Origin: Alviniconcha marisindica
Lineage: Eukaryota > Mollusca > Gastropoda > Provannidae
Assembly: GCA_018857735.1 (NCBI GenBank)
Contig: JABMCL010001079.1
Span: 839,635-903,634 of the forward strand
Direction of reading: 5' to 3'
Length of the DNA stretch: 64,000 bases
The stretch's first letter is position 1, and every line of letters begins with the position of its first letter. A model generated the notes under the pieces. It was not told where the DNA came from. It was given only the letters and a program-made list of their open reading frames with translations, and did no database searches. Below are positions 1 to 15,100 of this stretch, in pieces. The position numbers and the translations under genes were made by a program.

Positions 1-112
1 TTTAGGTGTCGTTTTGTACCTTGATAAAGGGGATTACCCTGAACTTTTGCAGGCTGTGTTTTATCCCAGTAAACAGCGTTCTTTTGAACCTTTTATGTGT
101 TTGGATCTCATT
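1..112 (+). repeat. Fragment of the 185-bp repeat seen at 18.1-18.9 kb
   Basis: The stretch runs GTACCTTGATAAAGGGG, GATTACCCTGAAC, AACAGCGTTCTTTTGAACC, TTTTATGTGTTTGGATCTC. The same order of motifs occurs in each unit of the 18.1-18.9 kb array. It sits in a CFAP65 intron at the window edge, so its left limit is unknown. Confidence 0.7.
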
Positions 113-184
113 TCCATCTAGGGCCCCAGCAAAGCTTTTCAACCTAAACAGGACACCAAAGTGCAAACAGTGCACTTGCCAGAC

Positions 185-3100
185 CTGAGAGGGATGCGCG
201 AGATGTTCTTGATGTTGTACGTCCTCAGGGAAGCTGTGCCGATGCAGGTGGGTTTGAAGTACATGCAGCCGTCGCAGTCCAGCAGCACTTCTGGGGACTC
301 GGCAGAACCATACAACTGCAAGGTCTGTGGAGAGAGAAAAGACACACAGTAAATAAGGCACGTGTTCAGGAAAACTCATTCTGGGGTGTCTTTCAAGAAG
401 AAGGCTGACTGCAGAGCAGATAATCACAAAACTGGTTCCAGCAGTCAGGAATTCTCCCCAAAGTCGGAGCACAGCTACCTGAGTGGTGGATAACATTTGC
501 ACTTTTAAGTATGTCAGTATGTACAGGTGTGGGGAAACAGCTGCGCACGCCACTTTCTCACCCAACACTGGGTGTACCTCAGGGTTTTAGCTGAGAAATA
601 CTTGCAAACATCAAATATCAGTTAAGAAATCCGAAACAAAGTCCAGTTATGGTGGCTTACATTTCCCAGGATTTATAACTTGATATTGAATACCCAGTCA
701 TCCATGTAGGTTGTGTATCAGGTAAAACAGTCCAAGGGAAAGTTTTTAGCATTCATCATGTGTATGCAAAAGGAGGAAAAATGCGCACAATAATAATTAT
801 GTCCTTGGAGCAATAATAATGTGCATAATAATAACAATGATGGCCTTTTTGCAATAGTCAAAACATCTTCCCAAGAACAACCACATGTGACAGATCTACG
901 CTGTACAGTCACATCAAGAGTTTTCAGAGAAAGTTTCACCTGTGTTTCCACCTACCTTGTCAAACTTCTCATTGTCGTTGAGGCGCATGGTCATGTTGTG
1001 CTTGTAGGTCTGCACCTTCTCTGGAATGATTCGCACCACAAAGATCTGGTGCTGGGTGGACAGTAGCCCTGTGAATGGCTTGATCGCAAAGATGCTGCAC
1101 ATGCACACAGACACAAGTCATTATTTAACTGCCAGGTCTGTGATCAAACTGTGATCGCAAAGATGCTGCACATGCACACAGACACAAGTCATTATTTAAC
1201 TGCCGGGTCTGTGATCAAACTGTGATTGCAAAGACGCTGTGCATGCACACAGACACAAGACCATTGTTCAACTGCTTGTCCTGTGATCAACTTGTGATTG
1301 CAAAGATGCTGTGTATGCAATCAGATGCAAGACATTGTTCAACTGCTTGGTCTATGATCAACCTGTGATTGCAAAGATGCTGTGTATGCAATCAGATGCA
1401 AGACATTGTTCAACTGCTTGGTCTATGGTCAACCTGTGATGACAAAGACACTGCATATGCATAGGGACACATTGTTGAACTGCTTGTTCTGTGATCAACC
1501 TATGACTACAAAGACGTTGTACATGCATACAGCTACAGATGATGCATAATTGAAACTGCTTACGTTTCATGATAAACCTGTGATTACAAAGATGCTGAAC
1601 ATGCATGCGTACACAACACACTGTCAGGCTGCTTGTTCTGTAACAACCCTGCTAATCACAGAACATGCCAAGCAGGACCAAACTTTCTACAGCTGCAAAT
1701 AACTCGCTTGAGCACAGCTGAGAAGGTGCTTAAAGAGAACGCTTAAACCCAGTTCAACAGACATCAAACGGGCACAAATGGCTACTCACTTGCTCGGGTC
1801 CTTGGCTATGTCAAACATAATGGGTGTGGTGCCTGTGTTGGAGAGAAGCACCGTGCGGTATGTGCTCTCTTTGGTGTTGACTGCTGGGAAGACTACGTGC
1901 GATGAGTCCAGCTGGTACTGGGGCAGGAACGTTTCGTTGTTGGGCTGGAATGTGTGACCTGCAGCAGAGGACAAAAAGTAGGCAGAGTGGACACAGGAGG
2001 TTGTTTGGGGGGGGGGGGGAGAAGGTGGGGGGGGGGGGGGAGGAGACGAGGGGAAGGAGAGAGGAGGGAGAAATGAGGGGGGGGGGGGGAGGGGGGGAAG
2101 AAGAACAGGAGGGCATACCAACACTAAAAGTCTAAAATAACAAACCCCAGTCAACTAAATCCAAGAAAAAAAATCCAATGTGTGGGAAACCATGGATGCA
2201 CACAGAAGGCACAATCGTAACATCTGAAGAAAAATAAACCTGGTTACAAAAGGCTGAGTGGATAAGCAGTCACCCAGCCAAAAACCTGGATGCATGGACA
2301 GATAGCTGCATGGACACAGTGATCCCTCCCTAACTTTTTTTAAGGGTGGGGAGGGTGGGGGGAGTATGATCAAATCCAAAGGTCTGACCAATGTGTTACC
2401 TTTGCAGGTGAGGGTGAGGCACCAGGGCGGGCAGTGTGTGGTGTCCTCCACCAGGCGGTAGTCACGCAGACTCTTGTAGTACACGTAGCACTCCAGCTCG
2501 GCGCCAAACAACTTGTTGGGGGCGGTCTGAAAAACACAGCATATGCATGTGCACCGTTAAACTCTCTCGCCACCTGTCAGCACAGCTGTGCTGGCAAACA
2601 CTAGTCGTTCCATACATGCTGGCACAACTTGTGTCAGCTCTGTTTGAAAGTTGTGCGGCAAACAGATGACACAGGAAGGGTCAAGTCTAGATACTTTAAT
2701 TGTCCCTCACAGGGCAATTCAACTAACTACTGGCACATTAATTATTATTTTTTAATAAAAAGAGAGAAAAAAGCACGAGAAAAAGCAAAAAAAGCATGTA
2801 AACATGCAATGTCATTTTTTTTTATACTGATAATAATAAAGACATACTGGATTTAAAAAAGAAATTAAAAAAGGGTGGAGGGCACACTCCTAATCCTACC
2901 AATAAAACTATTAGCTTTACACTCTTAACAAAACGATGATGTCCAGAAAAGTTCACACTCTCATTGGCCAGACCCTTCAGGTCAAAGCAGTGGTCAGTTA
3001 TCCTCAGCAGGTACCGGGGACAACTAAGGACTCACTGGCTGGAACTTGACACGGAAGGAGCAGGCTTTCAGAGGTGGAATCTCCATTGTGGGCTGAAGGA

Positions 3101-4954
3101 TGGTGAAGACGTGGTTCGGACCTGCAATTGTCATCACAGCAATTGTCATTATCATTGACATTTAATCTCATGGACCAGAGTCTGCAATTATCATCACAGC
3201 AACTGTCATTATCACTGACATTCAATCTTATGGACCAGAGTCCGCAATTATCATCACAGCAATTGTCATTATCTCACAGACTAGGGTCCGCATCACACAA
3301 CAGTGGCTAACCTCTGAGTTTTAACTGACAAGGAGTTCTAACACATAACAAACAAACAAATAAACAAAAAAGAATCAAGATTAAAGTGTAGAAAAAACAA
3401 GCAAGTAATTGATTGTTGAGGCATTATATTTACATCTGGTAGACCTTAAACAGAGTAAATCCATAAAGGAGAGAGGGGGAAAAAAAGAGGTAAAAAAGAA
3501 AGAAAGAGAGAAACAGTACCACTCCCTTCATAAAGAGCCCATTGGTCTCCCCCCCCCCCCCCCCCCCCCCCCCCCACACACACCCACCCCTCCCCCAGCA
3601 AATCTGACTTTTGGCCCACACTGCTAAACAGAGAGCAGTGGGGTTATCAAAAATATGTCTAAAAACAACAAGAACAGAAAGATAAACTTACGAGTGTTCC
3701 ACTGCACCAGCACCTTGCCCCTTGTGTGATTGGTGATGTTGACAGTCTGGAAGTAATCGCAAGCTATGTCAGCTTCTTCTGCCAACACTAAAAGCCATCA
3801 CCATCACTATGCCAAACAAACTCAAAATGTATCTCTTGCATGATTGCAGCTAGTGACATTGACAGTCTGGGAAGTAACTGCAAAGTATGTCAACTTGTTC
3901 TGTCAACAGTCACCGCCACATGTCACACAAACTCTTGTTCTGTCAACAGTCACCACCATGTCACACAAACTCTGGTTCTGTCAACAGTCGCCACCACGTG
4001 TCACACAAACTTTGGTTCTGTCAACAGTCACTACCACATGTCACACAAACCCAAAACTCTTCACAATCGTCTGGCGTTACCACAGTAAGCATCATGTGCA
4101 ACCCATGTTGATTTTCAGCAGGAATGCTTCCTATCCACCACAATATCCACATGCAAGTATCAACTGCTAGCATGCCACAAAGATGAAACCCAGGCAGGCA
4201 GATGGATCATGTGATGTGAGCCAGTTTGGCCTAGCAGTAAGCTGGTAAGCAGAAGGACCTTGATTTGATTCCACTTCTGGCAGTTCTGCTCTCCTCTCTC
4301 TTCAAAAGTTGTGGCCTGTGGACACTGTCTTGTGACTTTGTCCCTCACAGTTAAAGAAACATTGAAACGGCTCTCATCACTGACCATCTTAACGCAGGAG
4401 TCATTCTGGTGGTGAAGGCGTAGCGTTAGGTATAGTCTCCCTCTTCCCCCCACCTCCTGGGATCTTGGTCCCCGCCAGTACCTCTTCGGAGACAACTCAG
4501 TGTTAAACACCTCTAACTAACCAGCCAATCAACCAAGGATCACGTGAGTTTACCTTTTCCTCAATTGCACCCATGTGCTGACAGTTTCCAAACTCGGCCA
4601 CGTTGATGTCGGTACTGACATGAGGCACCATGCTCTGAAAACAGGAGAGATCATGTCAGTACATCATAAACTTAACATACGAGGGGTTGACATTTGTCGC
4701 TGTGAACTTGTAAATTTTATATGGGGTATAGCGCTATATAAGAGTTATTGTTATGATTACGATGATTGTTTGATTACTGCCCTGGGCATCCTTGCATCTT
4801 GTCTTTGCCATGACCATGAAGCAAGCCTGAAGTTCCAGTTAGAAGCAGACTGCAGACTGTAAGCTTTCTGGATGATGTGATGTCAGATTCCAGGAGGACA
4901 ATCAGCTTACCTCATGGTGATGGTTAGCAACAACAACACCAAGCGAGGGAGAGA

Positions 4955-4990
<36 letters not shown>

Positions 4991-5022
4991 CAGAAAGAGA
5001 CAGAGACAGAGGCAGGGACAGT

Positions 5023-5085
<63 letters not shown>

Positions 5086-8000
5086 GTAATGACAGACATG
5101 AAACACTGCTTGTCCAAATGTATGATGAACATTCAGAACAGAACCTGTACTTACAATGATATCAGAGTGAAATCCATCATTGAAGTATTCCTCAAAGGGG
5201 GGCACTTCAGGAGCAACTGCCATTGTCTCATCCTGTAAACACAGTGCATTTGCATCTTTATGTCCAAAGGTGCATGCTCCATAATAAACAGACCTGGAAT
5301 AAACAGACCTACATACCCGTGGAGTAAAAAAACCTACATAGCAGTGGAGTAAATGGACCTATATGCCTGTGGAGTAAACAGACCTACATACATATGAAAT
5401 AAACATACCTACATACCTGTAAACAGACCTATATAGCTGTGGAGTAAACAGACCTATGTAACTGTGGAGTAAACAGGTCTACATACCTGCTAACAGACCT
5501 ACATAGTTGTGGAGTAAACAGACCTACACAGCTGTAGAGTGAACAGACCTACATAGCTGTGGCGTGAACAGACCTACATAGCTGTAGAATAAACAGACCT
5601 ACATAGCTGTGGAGTAAACAGACCTATATATCTGTTAACAGACCTACATAACTGTGGAGTAAACAGACCTAAACAGCTGTGGAGTAAACAGGCCTACATA
5701 ACTGTGGAGTAAACAGACTGACATACTTGTCAGCAGACCTACATAGCTGTGGAGTAAACAGACCTACATAGCTGTGGAGTAAACAGACCTACATAGCTGT
5801 GGAGTAAGCAGACCTACATAGCTGTAGAGTAAACAGACCTACATAGCTGCAGAGTAAACAGACCTACATATGTAACTGGGGAGTAAGCAGACCTACATAG
5901 CTGTAAACAGACCTACATAGCTGTGGAGTAAACAGACCTACATAACTGGGGAGTAAGCTGACCTACATAGCTGTAAACAGACCTACATAGCTGTGGAGTA
6001 AACAGACCTACATAGCTGTGGAGTAAACAGACCTACATAACTGGAGAGTAAGCAGTCCTACATAGCTGTGGAGTAAACAGACCTACATAGCTGTGGAGTA
6101 AACAGACCTACATAACTGGAGAGTGGAGTAAACAGACCTACATAGCTGTGGAGTAAACAGACCTACATAGCTGTGGAGTAAACAGACCTACATAGCTGAG
6201 AGTAAACAGACCTACATAACTGGAGAGTACGCAGACCTACATAGCTGTGGAGTAAACAGACCTACATAGCTGTGGAGTAAACAGACCTACATAACTGGAG
6301 AGTGAGCAGACCTACATACCCGTGGAGTTTTCAGGCACCTACATAGCTGTGGAGTAAACAGACCTACATAGCTGTGGAGTAAACAGACCTACATAACTGG
6401 AGACTGTAGAACAGCCTACATAGCTGTGGAGTAAACAGACCTACATAGCTGTGGAGTAAACAGACCTACATAACTGGAGAGTACGCAGACCTACATAGCT
6501 GTAAACAGACCTACATACTGGAGAGTAAACAGCCTACATAGCTGTGGGAAAAATAAACAGACACTACATAACTGGAGAGTGAGCAGACCTACATAGCTGT
6601 GGAGTAAACAGACCTACATAGCTGTGGAGTAAACAGACCTACATAGCTGTGGACTGTAAACAGACCTAATAATGGGAGTCCGCAGACCTACATACGGAGT
6701 AAACAGACCCACATAGCTGTGGAGTAAACAGACCTACATAGCTGTGCGAGTAGAACAGACCTACATACCCTGGGGAGTAACTGCACCTACTCTACCTCAG
6801 CTGTAGAACAGAGCTCATTAGTTGTGTAAACAGACCAACATACCCTGTGATAAACAACCTCATAACTAGGAGATAACAGACATACATAGCTTGGAGAACA
6901 GAACCACACATAACGGAATCACGACCACACACGTGGCATACACCCGACCTACATAGCAGAAACATGCCTTATGATACTGCAGAACAACAGTACATCCGTG
7001 AGCAAACAAGTACATACCTCGGTGCCTCAGGCAGATAGAAAGAGAATCATGTGTTTGGTTCTGCTCAGAACAAACCAAGGGTAATCCCTGAGCAGTAGCA
7101 GTACCTCGTACCTCAGGCGGATAGAAAGAGAATCATGTGTTTTGGCTGCTCAGACACCAACCAGTGGTAATCCCTGACCACGTGCATACCTCGTACCTCA
7201 GGTCGGATAGAAAGAGAATCATGTGTTTTGTTCTGCTCAGAACCAACCATGGGTAATCCCTGACCCACAGTGCATACCTCGGTACCTCAGGGGATAGAAA
7301 GAGAATCATGTGTTTTGTTCTGCTCAGAACCAACACATGGGTAATCCCTGACCCACAGTGCATACCTCGGTACCTCAGGCGGATAGAAAGAGAATCATGT
7401 GTTTTGTTCTGCTCAGAACCAACCATGGGTAATCCCTGACCCACAGTGCATACCTCGGTACCTCAGGCGGATAGAAAGAGAATCATGTGTGTTTGGTTCT
7501 GCTCAGAACAACCAACCAAGGGTAATCCCTGAGCCACTTTGCATACCCCCGTACCTCCGTACCTCAGGCGGATAGAAAGAGAATCACGTGTTTTGTGCCG
7601 CTCAGAAGAACCAACCATGGTAATCCCTGAACCACTTTGCATACCTCGGTACCTCAGGTGGATAGAAAGAGAATCATGTGTTTTGTTCTGCTCAGAACCA
7701 ACCATGGGTAATCCCTGACCCACAGTGCATACCTCGGTACCTCAGGCGGATAGAAAGAGAATCATGTGTTTTGTTCTGCTCAGAACCAACCATGGGTAAT
7801 CCCTGACCCACAGTGCATACCTCGGTACCTCAGGCGGATAGAAAGAGAATCATGTGTTTTGTTCTGCTCAGAACCAACCATGGGTAATCCCTGACCCACA
7901 GTGCATACCTCGGTACCTCAGGCGGATAGAAAGAGAATCATGTGTTTTGTGCTGCTCAGAAGAACTAACCATGGTAACCCTTGAGCCACTTTGCATACCT

Positions 8001-8354
8001 CGGGCGGGTAGAAGGAGAATCCTCTGGCAACATGAGTGTGATATCGCCTGACATGCTTCGAGAGCAGCACGGCTGGTTTCATGGTCTCTTGGTGACATGT
8101 CCCCAAGAGGTCCAAGTACAGTGGACCCTGACAAGCAGAATCGAAATAAGAAAAATTCATAAGACATATATATATATATGTTATGCACACGCACACACAA
8201 GCACACACACGTAGCTGCACACACAGACACACACATGCACAAGCACAGATGCATGCACACATGTTCATACACACAAGTGCACAAACAACAGACACGCACA
8301 CACACACACACACACATGCACATATATATGCATAGATGCACACACAAATGCATG

Positions 8355-8398
<44 letters not shown>

Positions 8399-11300
8399 AC
8401 TAGTCTTCAGCGTCCCCTACTTTCGGAAGACAATAACTCCCACAACAAAAATTAACGGTGGTAAACCCAGGCTGTTCCAACTTTGTTCTACTGTAAGATT
8501 ACCTCACTCTGTGACTTTGTGCCTCCCCTTCCCCCTTCTCCACACAGTCTCTAAAACATTTTTTTTTTTTAAAAGAGGAGACTGAGAAAAGGGAAAGAAA
8601 AGAAAGCAATGATGCTGACCTGGTTGTGCACGAGACAGGTGATGCGGCGGTAGTAGTTGATGGGGGCAGAGGGAGTGAATGTGATGGGCAGCGTGACGCG
8701 CGAGTCTGCTTTCACCATGCCCGACACCTGCTGGAAGCTGAACACGCTCTCCGTGCAGTCAATCACAAACTGAAAATGATGGGAAAGCAACTCCATATAA
8801 ATCAACACACACACACACACACACGCACACACACGCACACACACACACACACACACAAACACACACATTTCTGCACAGACTTTTGAAGTGGTTGCTACGA
8901 CTCGTTTTAGGTAACAGAGTTGTGCTGTTGTTGTTGTGGGTGTGACAGTGATGATGAGGAAATCAACAAAAAAAAGGAAACATTATTTGTGCTTTTATGC
9001 TGGCTGAGCATTGCCCTAACTGTCAACCCCCACATTCACCACATGAAACAACTCAACACAGATATTGCCGCTGTAGGCCACTAGTTGTGACATTTGTTTA
9101 TCATGAATTTAGCACACTAAGCTGTGCAACCAAATCAGAGAAAGTACCGCACTTTTGTACCAAATATTCCAGAGACTGAAAGTGTTCACCATAGTTCACG
9201 AGAATGAAGTGCTTATGACTCTTATGTCTTATGAGCATTACTATAGCAGTCTTCAGGGTGAAGTGAATGGGGGCTGGGCAGATTTTACCCTTAGATTTTA
9301 ACAAGTCTGTGCCGTAATATCTGAAAATGTCTTCAGGTACGAAATGATGCCGACAGCGGAAGGAAGACCTTTCATCTTGTGAAACAGAATCAACCAACAA
9401 GGGAGGTAATCAGCACTGGAAAGATGTCACACAAACACAAAACAAAGACCGGAGTTGCCTACGGTAACTCTCACCTGGCATGTAAGTAAATACAACATTC
9501 ATAAACTCCACCAGGGGTACATCCTCTTTCGGGTGAAACCGACACAGAAAGAATGAAGCACACCTTCCCTTCCCCTCCCAATTCAACCCTCAATCTGCCT
9601 CTGGTAACTGGGAAGGCAAGATAATCAATCTGACCTAACTTGCCACTTTTCTCTCACCTGGTAGACAGCATCAATGGGCGAGGTGTTAATGATGTCGACT
9701 GTCCTGGTGGCCACCTCCCCCGTGTCAATCTGCATGAAGTTGATGCTTGTGGTGCTCAGCTGCACCACCGGGCCTGTAACCACAGCATAGCCAGTGAATG
9801 GTCAGACACTGAGGTTACAGAGTGTGTTTGTGTGTGTGTGTGCGTGTGTGCACGTGCATGCGTGCCTGTGTAACAGATATCCCTACTGTGTGCGTGTGTG
9901 CATGTGCGCGTGCCTGTGTGCATGTGTAACTGATATCCCTACTGTGTGCATGTGTGCACGTGCGCGTGTGTGTGCATGCATGCCTGTGTGCATGTGTAAC
10001 TGATATCCCTACTGTGTGCGTGTGTGCATGTGTATGTGTGCGTGCATGCGTGCCTGTGTATTCCTACTGTGTGCATGTGCGTGTGTGCGTGCATGCGTAA
10101 CTGATATCCCTACTATGTGCATGTGTGCACGTGCGCGTGTGCGTGCCTGTGTGCATGTGTAACTGATATCCCTACTGTGTGCGTGTGTGCACATGCGTGC
10201 CTGTGTGCATGTGTAACTGATATCCCTACCTGCCTGATCAGATACAGAGAGGTACTGTGTGTGTAACTAATCATCAGTGCTTGCTTGGTCAGACACAGAA
10301 TGTGTGTGTGTGTGCATTTGTGTGTGTGTGTGTGTGCATCCATGTGTGTGTACGCATGTACATATGTATGTGTGTGTGTGCGTGCGTGCCTTGCACAGAA
10401 AGGTACTGTATGGGTGTCACTGATTATCCCTATCTGCACCTGAAGCGCAGAGAACAGTCAGTCAGAAAGAGGTCTGGACCTTGGTAAAACTGCTGCCATC
10501 TTGGAATATAACCCCGCACCAGTTTACAGTGTCACTTTATTTTGGAGTCACATACAAATGGTGCATGTGTGTTTAGCTGTAACCTGCCACCTGCACTTCT
10601 GGCAGAATGACCAGGATCTTCTATGAGCTACTGCAGTAACGTGGGGGTGGAATGGATACCCAAATAAAGAGTCAGCACAGTAAGTTGACCCTGGAGAAGA
10701 AAATTCTCCCACTGCTCCTGCTGGGACTTGAACCTGCAACCTTTCGACTGCGAGGCTAGCACACTACCAGAGTTATCCCCCCACTCCTGTCATTCCCGCT
10801 CCTGTATCTCTGACTCCTCAATTGCTTGCAGTCTAAAATGCCAGTATTTCTTGCACATAGAGTGCAGGGAAAAATGAACTTTAAAAAACCTGTTAGCATG
10901 CATTGCCAGCGGTTGGTACGATACCTTTGGAGGAACCCATGCACTTGATAACACTCTTGCTGATGTTGCCGATGGCCATCACGTGGAAGTAGTCAGTGCT
11001 GGTCGTGCCCACCGTGTTGGGACTGAAGGTGACCTGAAATGCCACAACACCAGTTGTTGTCACTGTTGCTGTTGTAGATTTTTTTCAGCTAAACACCCTG
11101 GGGATCACCTGGTGTATACAACTGTTGATGATGATGATGAAGTGATGCTTTATGTCCACAGATGTCAGTTGACATATTAGGGACAAGTTGTGACCAATGC
11201 CGAAGCACGGTGCAATAAATCTTTACGTCCACGGAAACCAGAAGGCTCGTTAGGACGGACAGTCCAGGACGTCCACCTCGACTCACACAGCTCCTGAACC

Positions 11301-12871
11301 ATGATATACAACTGTTCATTGACAAATGCATTTTATAGGGTGGGAGGACTTTGTGCTGTTGTGTTTCTTTCTACTACTCCACCTCATGGGCAGCCACACA
11401 CCATGTTTGGAGGATTTGTCTCCATTTCTAGAAGGGTGGAAGTTATTATGCAACTATGCAGGGCTTAAGAACATTTTCAAGCTGCCTTCTGAATGCGGGT
11501 ACTGGTTGTGAGACACAACACCACCATTTGATACAGCACCTGTAACCACCATCCTCATCACTATTATGAAACACAGAGATAGATCGACTGTAGATAAGGT
11601 GGTTCCAGTACACCCCCTCCCTCATCACATGCATCCCCCCCCCCCCCCCCAAAAAAAAAGAAAGAAAACACAACATTGTTTTGGGGTTGGGGTAGGTTGG
11701 GAAGGTGAAGGACTATGAAAATGAAGTGAAACTTACAGGGATCCTGATGGCGGAGTTGGCTGGCACAATGCCGTGTTGCTGAGGGATTCCAAAAACCCTG
11801 TCAATGTAATTGATGCCTCCCGCATGGTCCACACGAAACGGAGCCCTCACCTAAACAGGCAAAGGAGGCAGAGTTGTGGATGTCAGGAAACATAACAACT
11901 GATACTTGGACACATTGTATATCAACAAATAACAAACAAACAAAAAGAATAAAAGATGCAACAATCCCAAGAACCACCACTTTAAAATGTGACAGGCTCC
12001 TTTGACAAAATGAGTCTGCAACCCACAGCAACATTAAAGGCTTTTGTACACACACATGAATGCATGCACACACGTGCATGTGTGCACACACATATGCATG
12101 CACACACACATGCATATGTTTACACACAATCATGCATACATACGCACATGTATGTGCACCACACTTACACACACACATGCATACGTATACACACAATCAT
12201 GCATACATACAAACATTTTGCACCACACACACACACACACACACACATGCAATGATAAGCACCCCTCTTCCGTATAGCGTCCAACTTCAACATGACGAAG
12301 ACTCTGACACTTTCAGTGCATGCTGAATTACTTTGGTGTTTCCATAATCCACCAAACTCTGACATGGACTACAGGGTCGTTAATGTACATATGTGATCTT
12401 TCTGCATGTGTATACACATGGTGGACCTCGGCTTACAGTCTCATCCGAAGGACCCACACGTACATATACATACACCCTGCTCTCACCCCCCCCTCCCCCC
12501 CCCCCCCCCACACACACACACACACTTACAGTTTGCTCACAGAGGGAAGTGGACTTACCGGGGAGAGGTTGTGCAGCTCAACCCACTTGGTGTTCTTGGA
12601 GCCCACAGGCACTGGCCCAAAGTTGACCACAGCCTCCAGGTTATCACGAGCCAAGTTGCTGGATGGTTTACCATTTGTTGACACCAGCAAATGAGGGTAC
12701 TTGCCTGAAAAGTGTTTGTCAGAACAAAATAAATCCACTTCTTTGGTAGAAGAAAAAAAACAACCCAAAAAACAGCATCCACAAGCAAGTAACTGATTGT
12801 TGAGGTGTTATATTTCGATCTGGAAGACTAAACAGAGTAAATCTGGAAAGAAAGGGAGGGAGGGAGGGAGG

Positions 12872-12948
<77 letters not shown>

Positions 12949-12958
12949 AGGGAGAGAG

Positions 12959-13003
<45 letters not shown>

Positions 13004-14451
13004 GAGAGAGAGAGAGAGAGGAAGGAAAGTCCTATTCCCTTCATAAAGAGCTTACTGGGTGCATTGGTTCCTACCAACCCTGATATGCAATGACAAACAG
13101 TTTGTAAAAGAAGCCTTGTGAGGCAGGCAGATCAAAGTGTCCTCAAAGACAGGGCGAAGTGGAAGTGACGACTGCACTCACCAATGCCCTTCATGGTGAT
13201 GGTGACGTGCTGCTTCTTCTCCATTCCAAACAGGCACACAGCATCCAGCTCATACACTGTGGCCAGCTGGTGAACGCACACACACAGTTATAATGATGCT
13301 CACACACACACACACTCACTCACACACACACACTCACACACACACATACCACACACACACACACACACATACCACACACACACACACACACAGAGACTTA
13401 CAATGATGCTCACAACATAATTATACACACACAATGCTACGATGGTACTAACCACTTACATGTACAGCGTTACAATGACGTTCACAGCATACACATACTG
13501 TTACAAACAGACACACAGCATCCAGTTCATACACTGTGGCCAGTTGGTGAACACACACATATATACACAGAGATTATAATGATGCTCACACCCCCACACC
13601 CACACCTACACAGAGTTACAATAATGTATGTAACTCTACCAACACTACTAGCACATGCCACAGCTGGCCAGTGGCATACCAGCGGTGTCTTTGTTGCTTC
13701 ATTTTCAGTGCTCTGTGTACACTCAACATATTTTAGGTAACTCAGTGCCTTGAGAGAAAGCTCTTTTCTAAATCTGATACAAAATCAATGGGATATTTTA
13801 AAACAAAATCCACAGTCTTAAGACATTACCTTGATCTCTGCTATCCAATGGCAAACCACATTCAGAAAAGGCTTGTTCCTTTGAAGAAGAACAAGAAGAA
13901 GATAAAGAAGAACAAGATGGGAAGAAGCCTACTTCCCCATCCCTAATAAGCCTCATGGTTTCTGTGGACATTAAGAACCATATTTACTTACTTAGGTACT
14001 TACTGAGAAGCCTAAAAATTGGAGAGAACACCTACCTCTGGTCTGAATGTCGCCGTGAACTGACAGCTTGCACGGAACTTGATGAAAGCATCCAAAGGTT
14101 CGATGGTAAAGGGGCCGTTGGTCTGCCACTCCACAGTTGTGTCCAGGTCACTGCAAACAGTTGTGAGAGTGGTGCTGTTGTCAGTCAAGTTCAAGTGGGA
14201 GCACTATGTGTGCAAAATGTCAAAGACCTGGCAGAAATGTTACTGTCCTCAGTTTGTAAATGACAACAGGAACACAATCATTTACCAGTGCAGCTAGGCT
14301 CAAAGAAATACACTCACACATATAGAACACACACATATGAACACAAACAACACACATGGACACAGACACACTGACACAAACACAGACACTGACATAAACA
14401 TATAAACACACATACATGCACATACCAAAACCCTGTTGGACACCTGCTCAT

Positions 14452-14497
<46 letters not shown>

Positions 14498-14627
14498 CAC
14501 ACAACACGACATACTGACATACTGACATAGCAACAGACAGACAGACACACAGACACACACACACATACACACACTTAATTAGACAGACACACACACACAC
14601 ACTCAGACACACACAGAGACACATATC

Positions 14628-14682
<55 letters not shown>

Positions 14683-15044
14683 GTATACACACACACACAC
14701 AAACACTCACACACACACGCACACTTGCATGCGCACACACACGCACACACACATGCATGCACGCACACACATACACACACACACACAGATTAAAACACTC
14801 TGCACCCTGTTTATCAGAGCCAGAAGAAACTGAGCTCACCCTGTGTTGATGACGTTAAAGGTGAGAGTGGCAGTGTCATGAGCAGCGCACATCTGGAAGT
14901 CCAATGTGCTTGGCACACTGACCATTGTCTTGGGCAATATCGCTTGCACTGGCACCATAAACTCTCCATCCTGATAGAGCACATAAGCACAAATACGTCA
15001 TAATGTGGAGAAAACACAGACACAAACATACCCACACACTCATG

Positions 15045-15100
<56 letters not shown>

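Noticed and set aside
5280..7998. CRISPR-like appearance of regularly spaced repeats
   Set aside because: These are head-to-tail minisatellites without unique spacers, inside introns of a eukaryotic gene.
8178..8585. His/Thr- or Cys/Val-rich ORFs over CA/TG repeats (also near 9.8, 12.1 and 14.5 kb)
   Set aside because: These are direct translations of dinucleotide repeats.
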